Source: Corynebacterium dentalis (GTDB lineage: Bacteria > Actinomycetota > Actinomycetes > Mycobacteriales > Mycobacteriaceae). Taken from it: a stretch of DNA of 32,075 nt. The DNA lies in assembly GCF_900232865.1 (NCBI RefSeq), contig NZ_OCTS01000010.1, positions 1 to 32,075 of the forward strand, in the 5' to 3' direction. Both the position numbers and the translations under genes were made by a program. Shown piece after piece: positions 13,017 through 21,355 of the stretch. Each line of letters begins with the position of its first letter. Position 1 is the stretch's first letter. The notes beneath the pieces were generated by a model. The model saw only the letters and a program-made list of their open reading frames with translations, searched no databases and had not been told where the DNA came from.

Positions 13017-14182
13017 GTCCTCGGGCACTGACGAGAACGTCCTGCTGTCGTCGTGGCCTCGTACAGAGGATGTCGCTTACACCGCCGCATCCAGCATTGT
13101 CATCGCGACGGGCTCGATGTCCGCGTCGGGATACGGGCTGACCACCGAGATGAACGCCCCTCGTCGGCGCTGGCGATCCAGCACCATGTGAGCGACGAAT
13201 CCGGAGGCGTAACCGTTGTGCCACACCAGGGGTCGATCGGATCTGTCTTCAACAAACCACCCCGCCGCGACAGATTCAGTGTCATCAGTGAAGCGCACTC
13301 GGAAAGCATCCTCGTAGACACAGTCATCGGCGAGAAGGGTTGACATGACCGTGGCGAAATCATGGGCGCTTCCCCTGATCACTCCGGCCGGTCCATAGCC
13401 TTGCCCGGTCCAGGGCAGTTGGTCAGTGCCCCACACGGTGACAGCGTTGAGGTCATGCGGGAGGTTTCGCTGTGCAGGTTGCTGAGCGCGCAGGCGTGAA
13501 CACCCCAGCGGTATCGTCAGCCTGTTTCGCACCAGCGTCGGGTAGTCCGCCCCGTCGGCGGCCGCTAACGCGTGGCCCAATGCTGAGGCAGCGAGGTTGG
13601 AGTAGCTGAAGCGCCCGGCATGACGGACACGCGATCGGCGAAGTTGGTTCATCAGATCGGCGAGGTTCTCGGGTTGTGGATCACCACCTGTCAGTACAGC
13701 ACTGAGCGCTCGGGCTGCTGAGCGGATTCCCCCGCCGGTGGCAGGCAGTCCTGAGGTGTGGGTCAGACAGGACTCCAAAGTCGCTTCACCGGCAGCTGTT
13801 CCGGTCAGGGGGAGGTAGTCTTCGAGCCGGTCGTGCGGTGAGATCAGCCTGGTCTGCACCATGTCGGTATAGATCAAGCCGTTGAGGGCTTTGCTGATTG
13901 AACCGATGTGGAACGTTTTCTGCAGGTCGCACCCGATCGTGGCGATGCGAGTGCCTGCCGGGCCGACTGTGGCGAGACAGGCGGCATAGACGGGGCGCTT
14001 GAGCGGCAAGGAGTTGAGTAGAAGGCCTGCCAGAGCGGTGTCACCGTCTGTCGTTGATGCGTTTGTGAGACAGGCGGGTTTCATACCTGTTCACCCTACC
14101 GGCGACGCGTCTCACGAGTGGACACTCTGAGGGCGCCACACAGCGATCAAGATGTCACGCCATTTAGCGGACAAAGTCACAC
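13017..14182. repeat. 1,166-bp direct repeat, copy 1
   Basis: Collinear with 21356-22521 at a constant offset of 8,339 bp. I see only two base differences (13805 T versus C, 13869 A versus G). It carries the whole serine hydrolase gene and stops 63 bp before resolvase gene 1. Recombination between the copies would delete about 8.3 kb, including all the metal genes. Confidence 0.95.
13077..14084 (-). CDS. Serine hydrolase, beta-lactamase/DD-peptidase fold (copy 1)
   Basis: A 335-residue protein with the class C/transpeptidase-like motifs S62-I-S-K65 in 'FHIGSISKALNGL', Y-S-N near residue 160 ('RFSYSNLAAS') and H-N-G near 295 ('VWHNGYASG'). The nucleophile Ser62 would form an acyl-enzyme. I see no signal peptide, so it may be cytoplasmic; an esterase or peptidase role is more likely than antibiotic resistance. 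The gene is duplicated at 21416-22423 with one visible residue change (T to A in 'LPLTGTAAGE'). It lies divergent to a resolvase in both places, so it travels with recombinase modules. Confidence 0.8.
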   Translation of the reverse strand: MKPACLTNASTTDGDTALAGLLLNSLPLKRPVYAACLATVGPAGTRIATIGCDLQKTFHIGSISKALNGLIYTDMVQTRLISPHDRLEDYLPLTGTAAGEATLESCLTHTSGLPATGGGIRSAARALSAVLTGGDPQPENLADLMNQLRRSRVRHAGRFSYSNLAASALGHALAAADGADYPTLVRNRLTIPLGCSRLRAQQPAQRNLPHDLNAVTVWGTDQLPWTGQGYGPAGVIRGSAHDFATVMSTLLADDCVYEDAFRVRFTDDTESVAAGWFVEDRSDRPLVWHNGYASGFVAHMVLDRQRRRGAFISVVSPYPDADIEPVAMTMLDAAV

Positions 14183-14245
14183 CTGTGGGAACGGCAATCG
14201 CCCCCCTTGTCACGTAAACGATCGTATAAGTGATGGGATAAAGCT

Positions 14246-14863
14246 ATGGCACTGATTGGGTATATGCGCGTGTCGAAGTCAGACGGGTCGCAGACCACGG
14301 ATCTGCAACGCGACGCCCTCATCGCCGCCGGGGTGGATCCGGGACATCTCTATGAGGACAAGGCCTCCGGCAAGAGTGAGGACCGACCCCATCTCGAGGC
14401 GTGTCTCAAGGCGCTGCGCTCCGGCGACACGTTGCTGGTGTGGAAACTCGACCGGTTGGGCAGGAATCTGCGGCACCTGGTCAACATCGTCCACGACCTC
14501 ACCGCCCGGGAGGTGGGGCTGAAGGTGCTCACCGGGCAGGGTGCGGCGATTGACACCACCTCGGCTCAGGGCAAGTTGGTCTTCGGGATCTTCGCCGCCC
14601 TGGCCGAGTTTGAGCGCGAGTTGATCTCCGAGCGGACGAAAGCCGGCCTGGAATCGGCCCGGGCCCGCGGACGCAAAGGGGGGCGGCCGTTCAAGATGAC
14701 CCCGGCGAAGGTGCGCCTGGCGATGGCGTCGATGGGGCAACCCGAAACTAGCGTCGCGGCCCTGTGTCAGGAGCTCGGTATCACCCGGCAGACCCTCTAC
14801 CGGCATGTGTCCCCGACGGGGGAGCTACGAGAAGACGGGCGGAAGCTGTTGGCGGGAAGCTGA
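14246..14863 (+). CDS. tnpR: Serine resolvase/invertase (TnpR-like) 1
   Basis: A 205-residue small serine recombinase. Catalytic S10 sits in 'GYMRVSKSDG', followed by 'VWKLDRLGRNLRHL' and the 'AALAEFERELISERTKAGLESARARGRKGGRP' active-site and long-helix region, then a C-terminal HTH ('SVAALCQELGITRQTLYRHV'). It would resolve cointegrates at a res site, probably in 14183-14245. Right after it, 14864-15165 holds no gene that I can support; a TTATATATA stretch lies at 14919-14927. No transposase partner is in the window. Confidence 0.9.
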   Translation: MALIGYMRVSKSDGSQTTDLQRDALIAAGVDPGHLYEDKASGKSEDRPHLEACLKALRSGDTLLVWKLDRLGRNLRHLVNIVHDLTAREVGLKVLTGQGAAIDTTSAQGKLVFGIFAALAEFERELISERTKAGLESARARGRKGGRPFKMTPAKVRLAMASMGQPETSVAALCQELGITRQTLYRHVSPTGELREDGRKLLAGS

Positions 14864-15142
14864 CCGCCGGGGGAGGAGCATGGGTGAGCCAGGGTGTTTC
14901 TGGGGGCGTCTCGAGGTGTCTTATATATAGAGGTATAGGGGAGAAAAATTGAGGGGGAGAATCCGGTCCCATCGACTTCCCCATCACTGCAGTCGCCAAA
15001 AGAGTCTGTGAGTCACATCCCAGGATGATCTCATGGCAGGAAAAGTCGGCCCGGGAAAATACCCCTGATCCTCATCGTGCCAGAGAAGGGCCGCGCATCT
15101 CGCGAGTGCGGCAGTATCCCTAAAAGTTACCCCCCGAGACTA

Positions 15143-15165
15143 TAAGTTCGTGTAACTTAACTTTT
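15143..15165 (+). promoter_or_regulatory. mntH operator and leaderless promoter
   Basis: The inverted repeat TAAGTT-CGTGT-AACTTA (15143-15159) overlaps a possible -10 box TAACTT (15153-15158). The box lies the right distance to start transcription at the ATG at 15166, which has no ribosome site, so a leaderless mRNA is likely. The palindrome is a candidate site for the MntR-like regulator encoded downstream. Confidence 0.5.
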
Positions 15166-16446
15166 ATGAAACTCAGGGGCGTCTGGGGCGACTCGGACCA
15201 AGCGGTGCAAAGAGTACCGGGTGGGCGACGGGTGAGCCGGCAGTCTCTGCCTTGGCTGCTAGGCCCGGCCTTCGTGGCTGCGGTGGCCTATGTGGATCCG
15301 GGCAACGTCGCGGCGAACATCACCGCCGGGGCGCAGTACGGGTACCTGCTGGTGTGGGTGCTGGTGGTCGCCAATGTCATGGCGATGCTCGTGCAGTACC
15401 TCTCGGCCAAGCTTGGGTTGGTCACCGGTCATTCCCTGCCGGAGTTGCTGGGGAAACGGCTGCCCCGGGGACGGCGTTTGATGTTCTGGGCGCAGGCGGA
15501 GACAGTGGCCGCGGCCACGGACCTGGCCGAGGTGATCGGCGGGGCGATCGCCCTCCACATTCTCTTCGGCCTCCCCTTGTTGATGGGGGGCCTGCTCATC
15601 GGACTGGTATCGATGCTGCTGCTGGCCATCCAATCCAGGCACGGTCAGCGCCCCTTCGAGTTCGTCATCGTAGGTCTGCTGGTAATCATCACCGCCGGCT
15701 TCCTCACGGGTATGTTCATCGGCACTGTCTCCTGGGGCGAGGCCTTGGCGGGGGTTATCCCGCGCTTTGAGGGGACCCCGACGGTGGTGCTGGCCGCGAG
15801 CATGCTCGGGGCCACGGTGATGCCCCATGCCATCTACGCCCACTCCTCCCTCGCCCGAGACCGCCACGGTGACACCATCGCGCCCGAGGCATTGCCGCGT
15901 CTGCTCCGTATCACCCGGTGGGACGTTCTCCTGTCGCTGCTGGTGGCCGGGTCAGTCAATATCGCGATGCTGTTGTTGGCTGCCGGAAACTTGAACGGCA
16001 TTCCCGGTACCGACAGCATCGAAGGGGCCCACGCGGCGATCACCGCCACACTGGGCCCGGCAGTGGGGGTGGCCTTCGGTGTCGGGCTGCTGGCTTCCGG
16101 GCTGGCGTCCACCTCGGTGGGTTGCTACGCCGGATCCACGATCATGGGCGGATTGCTGCACCGGCAGATCCCGCAGGTGGTGCGGCGAGCGGTCACCCTG
16201 GTCCCGGCCTTGGCCGTGATCGCCATCGGTGTGGAGCCGACATGGGCGCTAGTGCTCTCCCAGGTGGTCCTGAGTTTGGGCATCCCCTTCGCCCTGATCC
16301 CGCTGGTGGTGTTGAACAGTGATCGAACCCTCATGGGTGGCTTCGCTATTCGGGTTCCGCTGCGGGTGGCGTCCTGGGTGGTGGTCGCGTTGATTGTGTC
16401 GTTGAATCTCGCCCTCATCGGACTGCTGGCCAGCGGCCGGGGATGA
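15166..16446 (+). CDS. mntH: NRAMP-family Mn(II)/divalent metal importer MntH
   Basis: A 426-residue membrane protein with about 11 transmembrane segments. TM1 carries the metal-binding 'VDPGN' (D44, N47) and TM6 carries 'MPHAIYAHSS' (M and H), the residues that bind Mn in NRAMP. It is proton-coupled and sits in the plasma membrane. ATG 15166 is leaderless. A GTG start at codon 23 ('VSRQSLPWLLG') has a GGG-rich stretch before it and would give the more usual N-terminus. It lies 29 bp before the regulator and is probably in an operon with it. Confidence 0.9.
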   Translation: MKLRGVWGDSDQAVQRVPGGRRVSRQSLPWLLGPAFVAAVAYVDPGNVAANITAGAQYGYLLVWVLVVANVMAMLVQYLSAKLGLVTGHSLPELLGKRLPRGRRLMFWAQAETVAAATDLAEVIGGAIALHILFGLPLLMGGLLIGLVSMLLLAIQSRHGQRPFEFVIVGLLVIITAGFLTGMFIGTVSWGEALAGVIPRFEGTPTVVLAASMLGATVMPHAIYAHSSLARDRHGDTIAPEALPRLLRITRWDVLLSLLVAGSVNIAMLLLAAGNLNGIPGTDSIEGAHAAITATLGPAVGVAFGVGLLASGLASTSVGCYAGSTIMGGLLHRQIPQVVRRAVTLVPALAVIAIGVEPTWALVLSQVVLSLGIPFALIPLVVLNSDRTLMGGFAIRVPLRVASWVVVALIVSLNLALIGLLASGRG

Positions 16447-16475
16447 CCGGCTGTGGTCTCCGGTAGCGTGAGCCC

Positions 16476-17174
16476 ATGGACCTGAGTGAGATCACGCCGG
16501 TAGCCCAGGACTACCTCAAGGTGATCTGGGCGGCCACCGAGTGGGGAGGCCCGCCCATCACCGTCACGGCCTTGGCGGCACGGATGGGCACGACCACGCC
16601 CAACGTCTCAGACACGGTCAGACGGCTGGCAGCCCAGGGACTCGTGGAGTACCAGCCCTACAAACCTGTCATGCTCACCGAGCGGGGCGAGCAGTACGCC
16701 ATCGCGATGGTACGCAGGCATCGACTGCTCGAGACCTTCCTCGTCACCACCCTGGGCTACCCGTGGGAGGAGGTCCACGACGAGGCCGAACGGCTCGAAC
16801 ATGCCGTCTCAGAAACCATGATCGAGCGTATCGACGCTCTCCTCGGGAACCCCGCCACCGATCCCCATGGTGACCCCATCCCTACTGCCACCGGGTATGT
16901 CTCCCGTCCCATCGATGCCATCCGGCTCACCCGCGTTGTTCCGGGTGACTACGAAATCATCCGCATCTCTGATGCTGACTCAGGGCAGTTGGCCGGCTTT
17001 AGGAGGCGGGAAATAGTTCCGGGCGCACTAGTCAACGTCGCTGGTGGGGATCCTCGCCAGGACAGGATTGTCCTCAAAGGCGCTGATGGGAAAGAGGTCA
17101 TCCTCACCACGGAGCAAGCCAATGCCATTTGGGTAGCGCTCTCCCCCGGCATCGGGGGCGGCACTTCCTTGTAG
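16476..17174 (+). CDS. mntR: DtxR/MntR-family metalloregulator, probably manganese-type
   Basis: A 232-residue protein. The N-terminal winged HTH spans about 8-70 ('VTALAARMGTTTPNVSDTVRRLAAQGLVEY'). The dimer/metal domain has H82, E105, E108 and H109 in 'VHDEAERLEHAVS'. A C-terminal SH3-like domain follows from about 155. DtxR and IdeR carry Cys where this protein has E105, whereas B. subtilis MntR carries Glu there, and D12 matches MntR D8. The sensor is therefore more likely Mn-responsive than Fe-responsive. It should repress mntH through the palindrome at 15143-15159. Confidence 0.85.
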   Translation: MDLSEITPVAQDYLKVIWAATEWGGPPITVTALAARMGTTTPNVSDTVRRLAAQGLVEYQPYKPVMLTERGEQYAIAMVRRHRLLETFLVTTLGYPWEEVHDEAERLEHAVSETMIERIDALLGNPATDPHGDPIPTATGYVSRPIDAIRLTRVVPGDYEIIRISDADSGQLAGFRRREIVPGALVNVAGGDPRQDRIVLKGADGKEVILTTEQANAIWVALSPGIGGGTSL

Positions 17175-17340
17175 CTGGTAGGGGGGGGATATCGGCCGCA
17201 CCACTCTTTGCATCTAGCGTGATTGTTTTCTGAAGTCCTGCGCCCAAGGCGCCCGTTTGCGATGCGTGACGTTCGGAGCTGATGCACATATTTCCTGGCC
17301 CATCCTCCGGGGGCGGGCAAGGATTGTTCAGTGCCTGATG

Positions 17341-17353
17341 TACAGTTAAGTGC
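17341..17353 (+). promoter_or_regulatory. Leaderless promoter of cmtR
   Basis: A TACAGT -10 box (17341-17346) lies seven bases before ATG 17354, and no ribosome site precedes it. This suggests a leaderless transcript, as is common in actinobacteria. No good -35 is visible. Confidence 0.45.
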
Positions 17354-17713
17354 ATGCTGACTATTGCTTCCTGTCTCGATGTGATGAACCGGTTAGGCCG
17401 TGCCATGGCCGATCCCACCCGGTCCCGGATCCTGTTGTCCCTGCTGGAGGCGCCCGGCTATCCCGCGCAACTGGCCCGGGAGCTGGAACTGACGCGCCCG
17501 AATGTGTCGAACCATCTCGCCTGCCTACGCGACTGCGGCATCATCGTTGCCGAACCGGAGGGCCGGCAGAATCGCTACGAAATCCTCGACGCCCACCTCG
17601 CCCAGGCGCTCAACGCGTTGCTGGACGTCACGCTCGCGGTGGATGAGCACGCTCCCTGTCTCGACTCGGGCTGTGACGTGCCCGGTTGTGTCACCGGGCA
17701 GGAGGGCATGTGA
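17354..17713 (+). CDS. cmtR: CmtR, ArsR-family Cd(II)/Pb(II) sensor
   Basis: A 119-residue winged-helix repressor. C57 and C61 lie in the recognition-helix segment 'NHLACLRDCG', and C102 in 'APCLDSGC', exactly the three metal-binding cysteines and spacing of Mycobacterium tuberculosis CmtR. HTH: 'QLARELELTRPNVSNHLACLRDCGII'. Metal binding should release it from its own promoter. Extra cysteines at 107 and 112 in the tail may add binding. It overlaps cadD by one base (TGATG), so the two are translationally coupled. Confidence 0.93.
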   Translation: MLTIASCLDVMNRLGRAMADPTRSRILLSLLEAPGYPAQLARELELTRPNVSNHLACLRDCGIIVAEPEGRQNRYEILDAHLAQALNALLDVTLAVDEHAPCLDSGCDVPGCVTGQEGM

Positions 17714-18309
17714 TGGTCTCCGGCTTGCTGTCGGCGATTGGCCTGTTCCTCGCCACGAACATTGACGACATCATCGTGCTTTCGCTGTTCTTCGCCCGCG
17801 GTGCGGGACAAAAGGGGACCACAGCCCGGATCTTGGTCGGCCAGTACCTCGGATTCGTCGGCATCCTCGGCGCCGCCGTCCTGGTGACCCTGGGGGCGGA
17901 AGCCTTCCTGCCCGAGCAGGCCATCCCATACTTCGGGCTCATTCCCCTGCTCCTCGGCTTATGGGCGGCCTGGCAGGCCTGGCGGAGCGATGATGACGAC
18001 GATGACGCCGGGAAGGTCGCCGGGAAGAAGGTGGGTATCCTGACCGTCGCCGGGGTGACGTTTGCCAACGGCGGCGACAATATCGGCGTCTACGTCCCCG
18101 TCTTCCTTAATGTGGGAACCGCCACGGTCATCACCTACTGCGTCGTCTTCCTCGTCCTGGTGGCAGTTTTGGTCCTGCTGGCAAAATTCGTTGCCACCCG
18201 TCCGCCCATCGCCGAGGTCCTCGAACGCTGGGAACATGTATTGTTCCCCATCGTTTTGATCGGCCTGGGCATTTTCATCCTCGTCGGCGGCGGTGCTTTC
18301 GGTCTCTAG
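17713..18309 (+). CDS. cadD: CadD-family cadmium resistance transporter
   Basis: A 198-residue membrane protein with five to six hydrophobic segments. It has the CadD/LysE-like repeats 'LFLATNIDDIIVLSLFFA' and 'VTFANGGDNIGVYVPVF', whose acidic and Asn residues probably bind the metal, and a cytoplasmic D-rich loop ('RSDDDDDDAGK'). It confers Cd(II) resistance at the membrane. Start at ATG 17713 with GGAGGG six bases upstream; the longer GTG start at 17686 lies inside cmtR. Confidence 0.88.
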   Translation: MVSGLLSAIGLFLATNIDDIIVLSLFFARGAGQKGTTARILVGQYLGFVGILGAAVLVTLGAEAFLPEQAIPYFGLIPLLLGLWAAWQAWRSDDDDDDAGKVAGKKVGILTVAGVTFANGGDNIGVYVPVFLNVGTATVITYCVVFLVLVAVLVLLAKFVATRPPIAEVLERWEHVLFPIVLIGLGIFILVGGGAFGL

Positions 18310-18476
18310 GGGATCGATCATGAATTTATGCAGCATGGTCAATTCTTGGTATCGAAGGCCGCGAATCGTCACGCCACCCCTCCCATTGCCGATGGTCATT
18401 GCCTGGGGCAAGCGCGCGGTGTGATGATGGGATCGAAGGGCAGGTGGGATTGTCGGCCCCTCGGAAGTAGGCGACG

Positions 18477-19016
18477 ATGATCGACCGTGTTGAGATAACA
18501 GAGGGATACTGGCGAGCCTGTGTCGAACTGGAGGACGTCCTCGCGCGGGCTGGGGATGCCGAGCTGCGCAGCCGTAGCGTGGGGACCCGGTGGACGAATG
18601 AGGAACTGCTGTTTCACATGGTCTTCGGCTATATGGTGGTCCGCCGACTGCTACCTCTGGTCAAGTTCTTCGGCCATCTGCCGCCCTTGCTGAGCGAGGT
18701 GTTCGCGCGTCTGCTCAATGCCAGCACCCGCCCTTTCGACGGGGTCAACTACTGGGGATCTCGGGCTGCGGCCCGGGTCTACCATCGCCGCCGCATGGCG
18801 AGAAAACTCCGGCGGCTCACCGCGGACTTGGCCACCAGTCTGGAGAAGGAATCCGAGCACTCCCTGGCACGTGAGATGGCGTTTCCGACCCGGTGGGATC
18901 CGTTCTTTGCCCCGGTGATGACGGTGGCGGACGTCTACGCCTATCCGACTTGGCACTTTGATTTCCACGCCCGGCAACTGAGTCTGCCCTTCGAGCGGGG
19001 AAACGCGGAGGAATAG
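18477..19016 (+). CDS. DinB-like helical-bundle protein
   Basis: A 179-residue protein with the DinB/YfiT pattern: an early helix 'GYWRACVELEDVLARAG', 'GTRWTNEELLFHMVFGYMVVRRLLPL' with His in helix 2, and 'TWHFDFHARQL' near the C-terminus, the H-x-x-x-H that completes a metal site in the family. DinB relatives are often thiol transferases or dehalogenase-like; the substrate here is unknown. It probably belongs to the metal/thiol stress group of this island. Confidence 0.65.
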   Translation: MIDRVEITEGYWRACVELEDVLARAGDAELRSRSVGTRWTNEELLFHMVFGYMVVRRLLPLVKFFGHLPPLLSEVFARLLNASTRPFDGVNYWGSRAAARVYHRRRMARKLRRLTADLATSLEKESEHSLAREMAFPTRWDPFFAPVMTVADVYAYPTWHFDFHARQLSLPFERGNAEE

Positions 19017-19149
19017 GACATCCTCGCTCCAAGGACCCTCACCGGCGGTGACCGGTCGGGGACTGTGAGCCGCCCAGAAATATAATGATAAGCAGGTCAA
19101 AAAGGGCGGACAAGCCGTCGCCGTGGGGTCCCACTCTGGCAGTGAGTGA

Positions 19150-20058
19150 TCAACAGACCTCTTCGTGATGGACGTGGCCGTCCTGCTCGATCTGGATAGT
19201 CGAGTGCTCAATGCCGAAGTCTTGCAACCGAGTTTGAGCGGCGGCCAGAATCCCTCCGTCGGAGACGTTCATATCGTCGACGACCAGGTGGCAGGTGGCA
19301 AGCGGTTTCGTGCCGTCGGTGCTCCAGATGTGCAGGTCGTGCACGGCCGTGACCCCGGGCAGGCCGACCAGGGCGGCTTCCACCTCGCGGGTATCGACAC
19401 CCCGGGGGGTGTGGTTCATCAGGACCGAGAGGGACTCGGCCAGCAGGCGCAGTGCTCGCGGCAGCACCAGGGCGGCAATGAACAGGGAGGCGATGGTGTC
19501 GGCAGCTAACCAACCGGTGAAGTGGATGATCAGGCCGGCGATGATCACGGCAACCGAGCCGACCAGGTCGGAGAGCACATGCAGGTACGCCCCGCGCATA
19601 TTGAGGCTCTCATGCTGACGGCGCATGAGAATCAGGGCGGAGATCAAGTTAGCGAGCAAACCGACCACCGCCACGACGAGCATCATGCCCGTGTCGATCG
19701 ATTCGTGGCCGCCGATCCGGCCAACCGCGCGGATGACGATCCAGACCGAGACCGCGGAGACCACCGCGGCATTGACCAGTGCGGCGAGCACCTCGACGCG
19801 GCGGTAACCGTAGGTGGCCCGGGGGGTGGCGGCACGACGGCCGATGAGGAGGGCCACCAGGGCAATAAGCAGCCCCGTGGAATCTGAGAGCATATGCATC
19901 GCATCGGACAGCAAGGCCAACGAACCGGAAAAGAGGCCGCCGATCACCTGCGCCAGAAAGATGGTGGCGGTCAGGGCGAAGGTGACCGCCAGGGCGGTGA
20001 GGGATCCGTTCGAGGCATTACGGTGGCCGGGGGCAGGGGCATGATCGTGCGCGCTCAT
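19150..20058 (-). CDS. czcD: Cation diffusion facilitator (CzcD/ZitB-type Zn/Cd/Co exporter)
   Basis: A 302-residue protein with six transmembrane segments. The binding-site motifs are 'SDAMHMLSD' in TM2 (HxxxD) and 'HVLSDLVGS' in TM5 (HxxxD), the Zn/Cd-type tetrad. A cytosolic C-terminal domain follows ('HDLHIWSTDGTKPLATCHL'), and there are His-rich ends ('HDHAPAPGH', 'DGHVHHEEVC'). It exports divalent cations by proton exchange. It is oriented against cadD. Two TTATTGAAA direct repeats (about 20082-20101) lie just upstream and may be part of its control region. Confidence 0.9.
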   Translation of the reverse strand: MSAHDHAPAPGHRNASNGSLTALAVTFALTATIFLAQVIGGLFSGSLALLSDAMHMLSDSTGLLIALVALLIGRRAATPRATYGYRRVEVLAALVNAAVVSAVSVWIVIRAVGRIGGHESIDTGMMLVVAVVGLLANLISALILMRRQHESLNMRGAYLHVLSDLVGSVAVIIAGLIIHFTGWLAADTIASLFIAALVLPRALRLLAESLSVLMNHTPRGVDTREVEAALVGLPGVTAVHDLHIWSTDGTKPLATCHLVVDDMNVSDGGILAAAQTRLQDFGIEHSTIQIEQDGHVHHEEVC

Positions 20059-20180
20059 GCCTGCAGCCTAGCCGGGAAAAACTCTTATTGAAAGCTTATT
20101 GAAAATGCTTGATGGATTTGGCCCCGTGCCGTCGTGAAAGGGTGCCAGTGGGCCGAAAGGCGCTGGGCAGAAGGCTGCGG

Positions 20181-20513
20181 TTAGAACCGCTCGCGCTGGG
20201 GATCGGTGAATTTCCGGGAGTGGTTCGGCTGGCTGTCGCCGTAACGGTCGTGCAACAGGCGCGCACGGGCACCCGAGGATGCGGAAAGAGTGGCTTGGGC
20301 ATGGGCGAGACCCTGGGTGTCATTTTCCGGGTGAGTGGTGCGGAGGGCGCCCACCGTGTCGGAATCTGTCTCTTCGTCCTGAGAGTCCCCGGTCTGCTGC
20401 GAGGATGTCGATCCGTCGGCCAGCTCGGCCTCCTCGCGGCGCACACGGCGACGTTCCTTCATCTCCGCCCAAATAAAGTACCCCAGGCCGAGCGGGGCCA
20501 TGATGCCGAAGGC
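20181..20513 (-). pseudogene. C-terminal remnant of a small membrane protein cut by the IS6 element
   Basis: The frame contains one transmembrane helix and a basic stop-transfer stretch ('AFGIMAPLGLGYFIWAEMKERRRVRREEAE'), then a long polar tail. The frame only starts inside the IS end at 20514 onward, so the real N-terminus is lost. The family is not recognised. Confidence 0.6.
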
Positions 20514-21355
20514 GGTGGTGTTGCAAACTCGGGGCGTGAGCCAAGAAGGCTCCATTTTTATCGTGCGATCAGCGTTATGCGTCTGTGTTGTCAGACCGTC
20601 TCGAAGACCCGGCTGACGATCACCGCATCCGGATTCGTCTGCCCATAGGCGAACATCGTCCCCTGGCCCTTCCGTAATGAGTGCATCGCCTCCATACCCT
20701 TGAGCGTTCGGTACGCAGACGTCCTGTTCTTAAATGCACCTTTCGGCCCCAGGATCCTTTTCAGTCGCCCGTGGTCACCTTCCAGCACGTTATTGAGGTA
20801 TTTCACCTGGCGGTGCTCCACCGTAGGAGGACAGACCCCCTCCAACTTCAGCTCGGCAATCGCCTTGGCCAGGGCTGGCGCTTTGTCAGTGCTGATCACC
20901 CGCGGGTACCCGGCTGAGGCGTTTGACCGCAGGGTCTTGGCCAGGAAACGCTTCGCGGCCGCGACGTTGCGCTTCGGGGAGAGGTAAAAGTCCAAGGTCT
21001 GGCCCCCGGCGGTGATTGCCCGATAGAGGTAGCACCACTTTCCGCCGACCCGGATATAGGTCTCGTCCACCCGCCAGGACCTGGCCTGCCAGTCGGGCAC
21101 CTGCCGGTGCCACCGCGTTTGCTTGTCCAGCTCGGGGGCATATTTCTGTACCCACCGGTAGATCGTTGTGTGATCAACCGGCACGCCACGCTCGGTCATC
21201 ATCTCCTCGAGGTCGCGGTAGCTCACGCCGTAGCGGCAGTACCACCGCACCGCCCACAGGATGACTTCGCGAGGGAAATGACGACCCGAGAAGATACCCA
21301 TGAACCTGATTATTCCACCCTCACACCATCAGCACCCTGAGTTTGCAACAGCACC
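20514..21355 (-). mobile_element. IS6-family insertion sequence (842 bp)
   Basis: The ends are imperfect inverted repeats: GGTGGTGTTGCAAACTC at 20514 and, inverted, GGTGCTGTTGCAAACTC ending at 21355, with the GTTGCAAA core typical of IS6-family ends. The flanking 8-mers (CCGAAGGC and GTCCTCGG) differ, so there is no target duplication. The element has taken part in a deletion or cointegrate event. Its right end abuts direct-repeat copy 2 exactly, and its left end truncates a gene. Confidence 0.85.
20591..21301 (-). CDS. tnp: IS6-family transposase
   Basis: A 236-residue DDE transposase. It has an N-terminal HTH ('VSYRDLEEMMTERGVPVDHTTIYRWVQKY'), the first D in 'WRVDETYI', the second in 'VISTDKAPA' and the E in 'LNNVLEGDHGRLKR'. 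Length and motifs match the IS6/IS26 family (about 235). IS6 elements move by cointegrate formation and often sit at junctions of resistance islands, as here. Confidence 0.92.
   Translation of the reverse strand: MGIFSGRHFPREVILWAVRWYCRYGVSYRDLEEMMTERGVPVDHTTIYRWVQKYAPELDKQTRWHRQVPDWQARSWRVDETYIRVGGKWCYLYRAITAGGQTLDFYLSPKRNVAAAKRFLAKTLRSNASAGYPRVISTDKAPALAKAIAELKLEGVCPPTVEHRQVKYLNNVLEGDHGRLKRILGPKGAFKNRTSAYRTLKGMEAMHSLRKGQGTMFAYGQTNPDAVIVSRVFETV

Noticed and set aside
13077..14084. Antibiotic-resistance beta-lactamase
   Set aside because: It has the SxxK, YSN and HNG motifs of the fold but no signal peptide and no specific class signature; serine hydrolase is the safe name.
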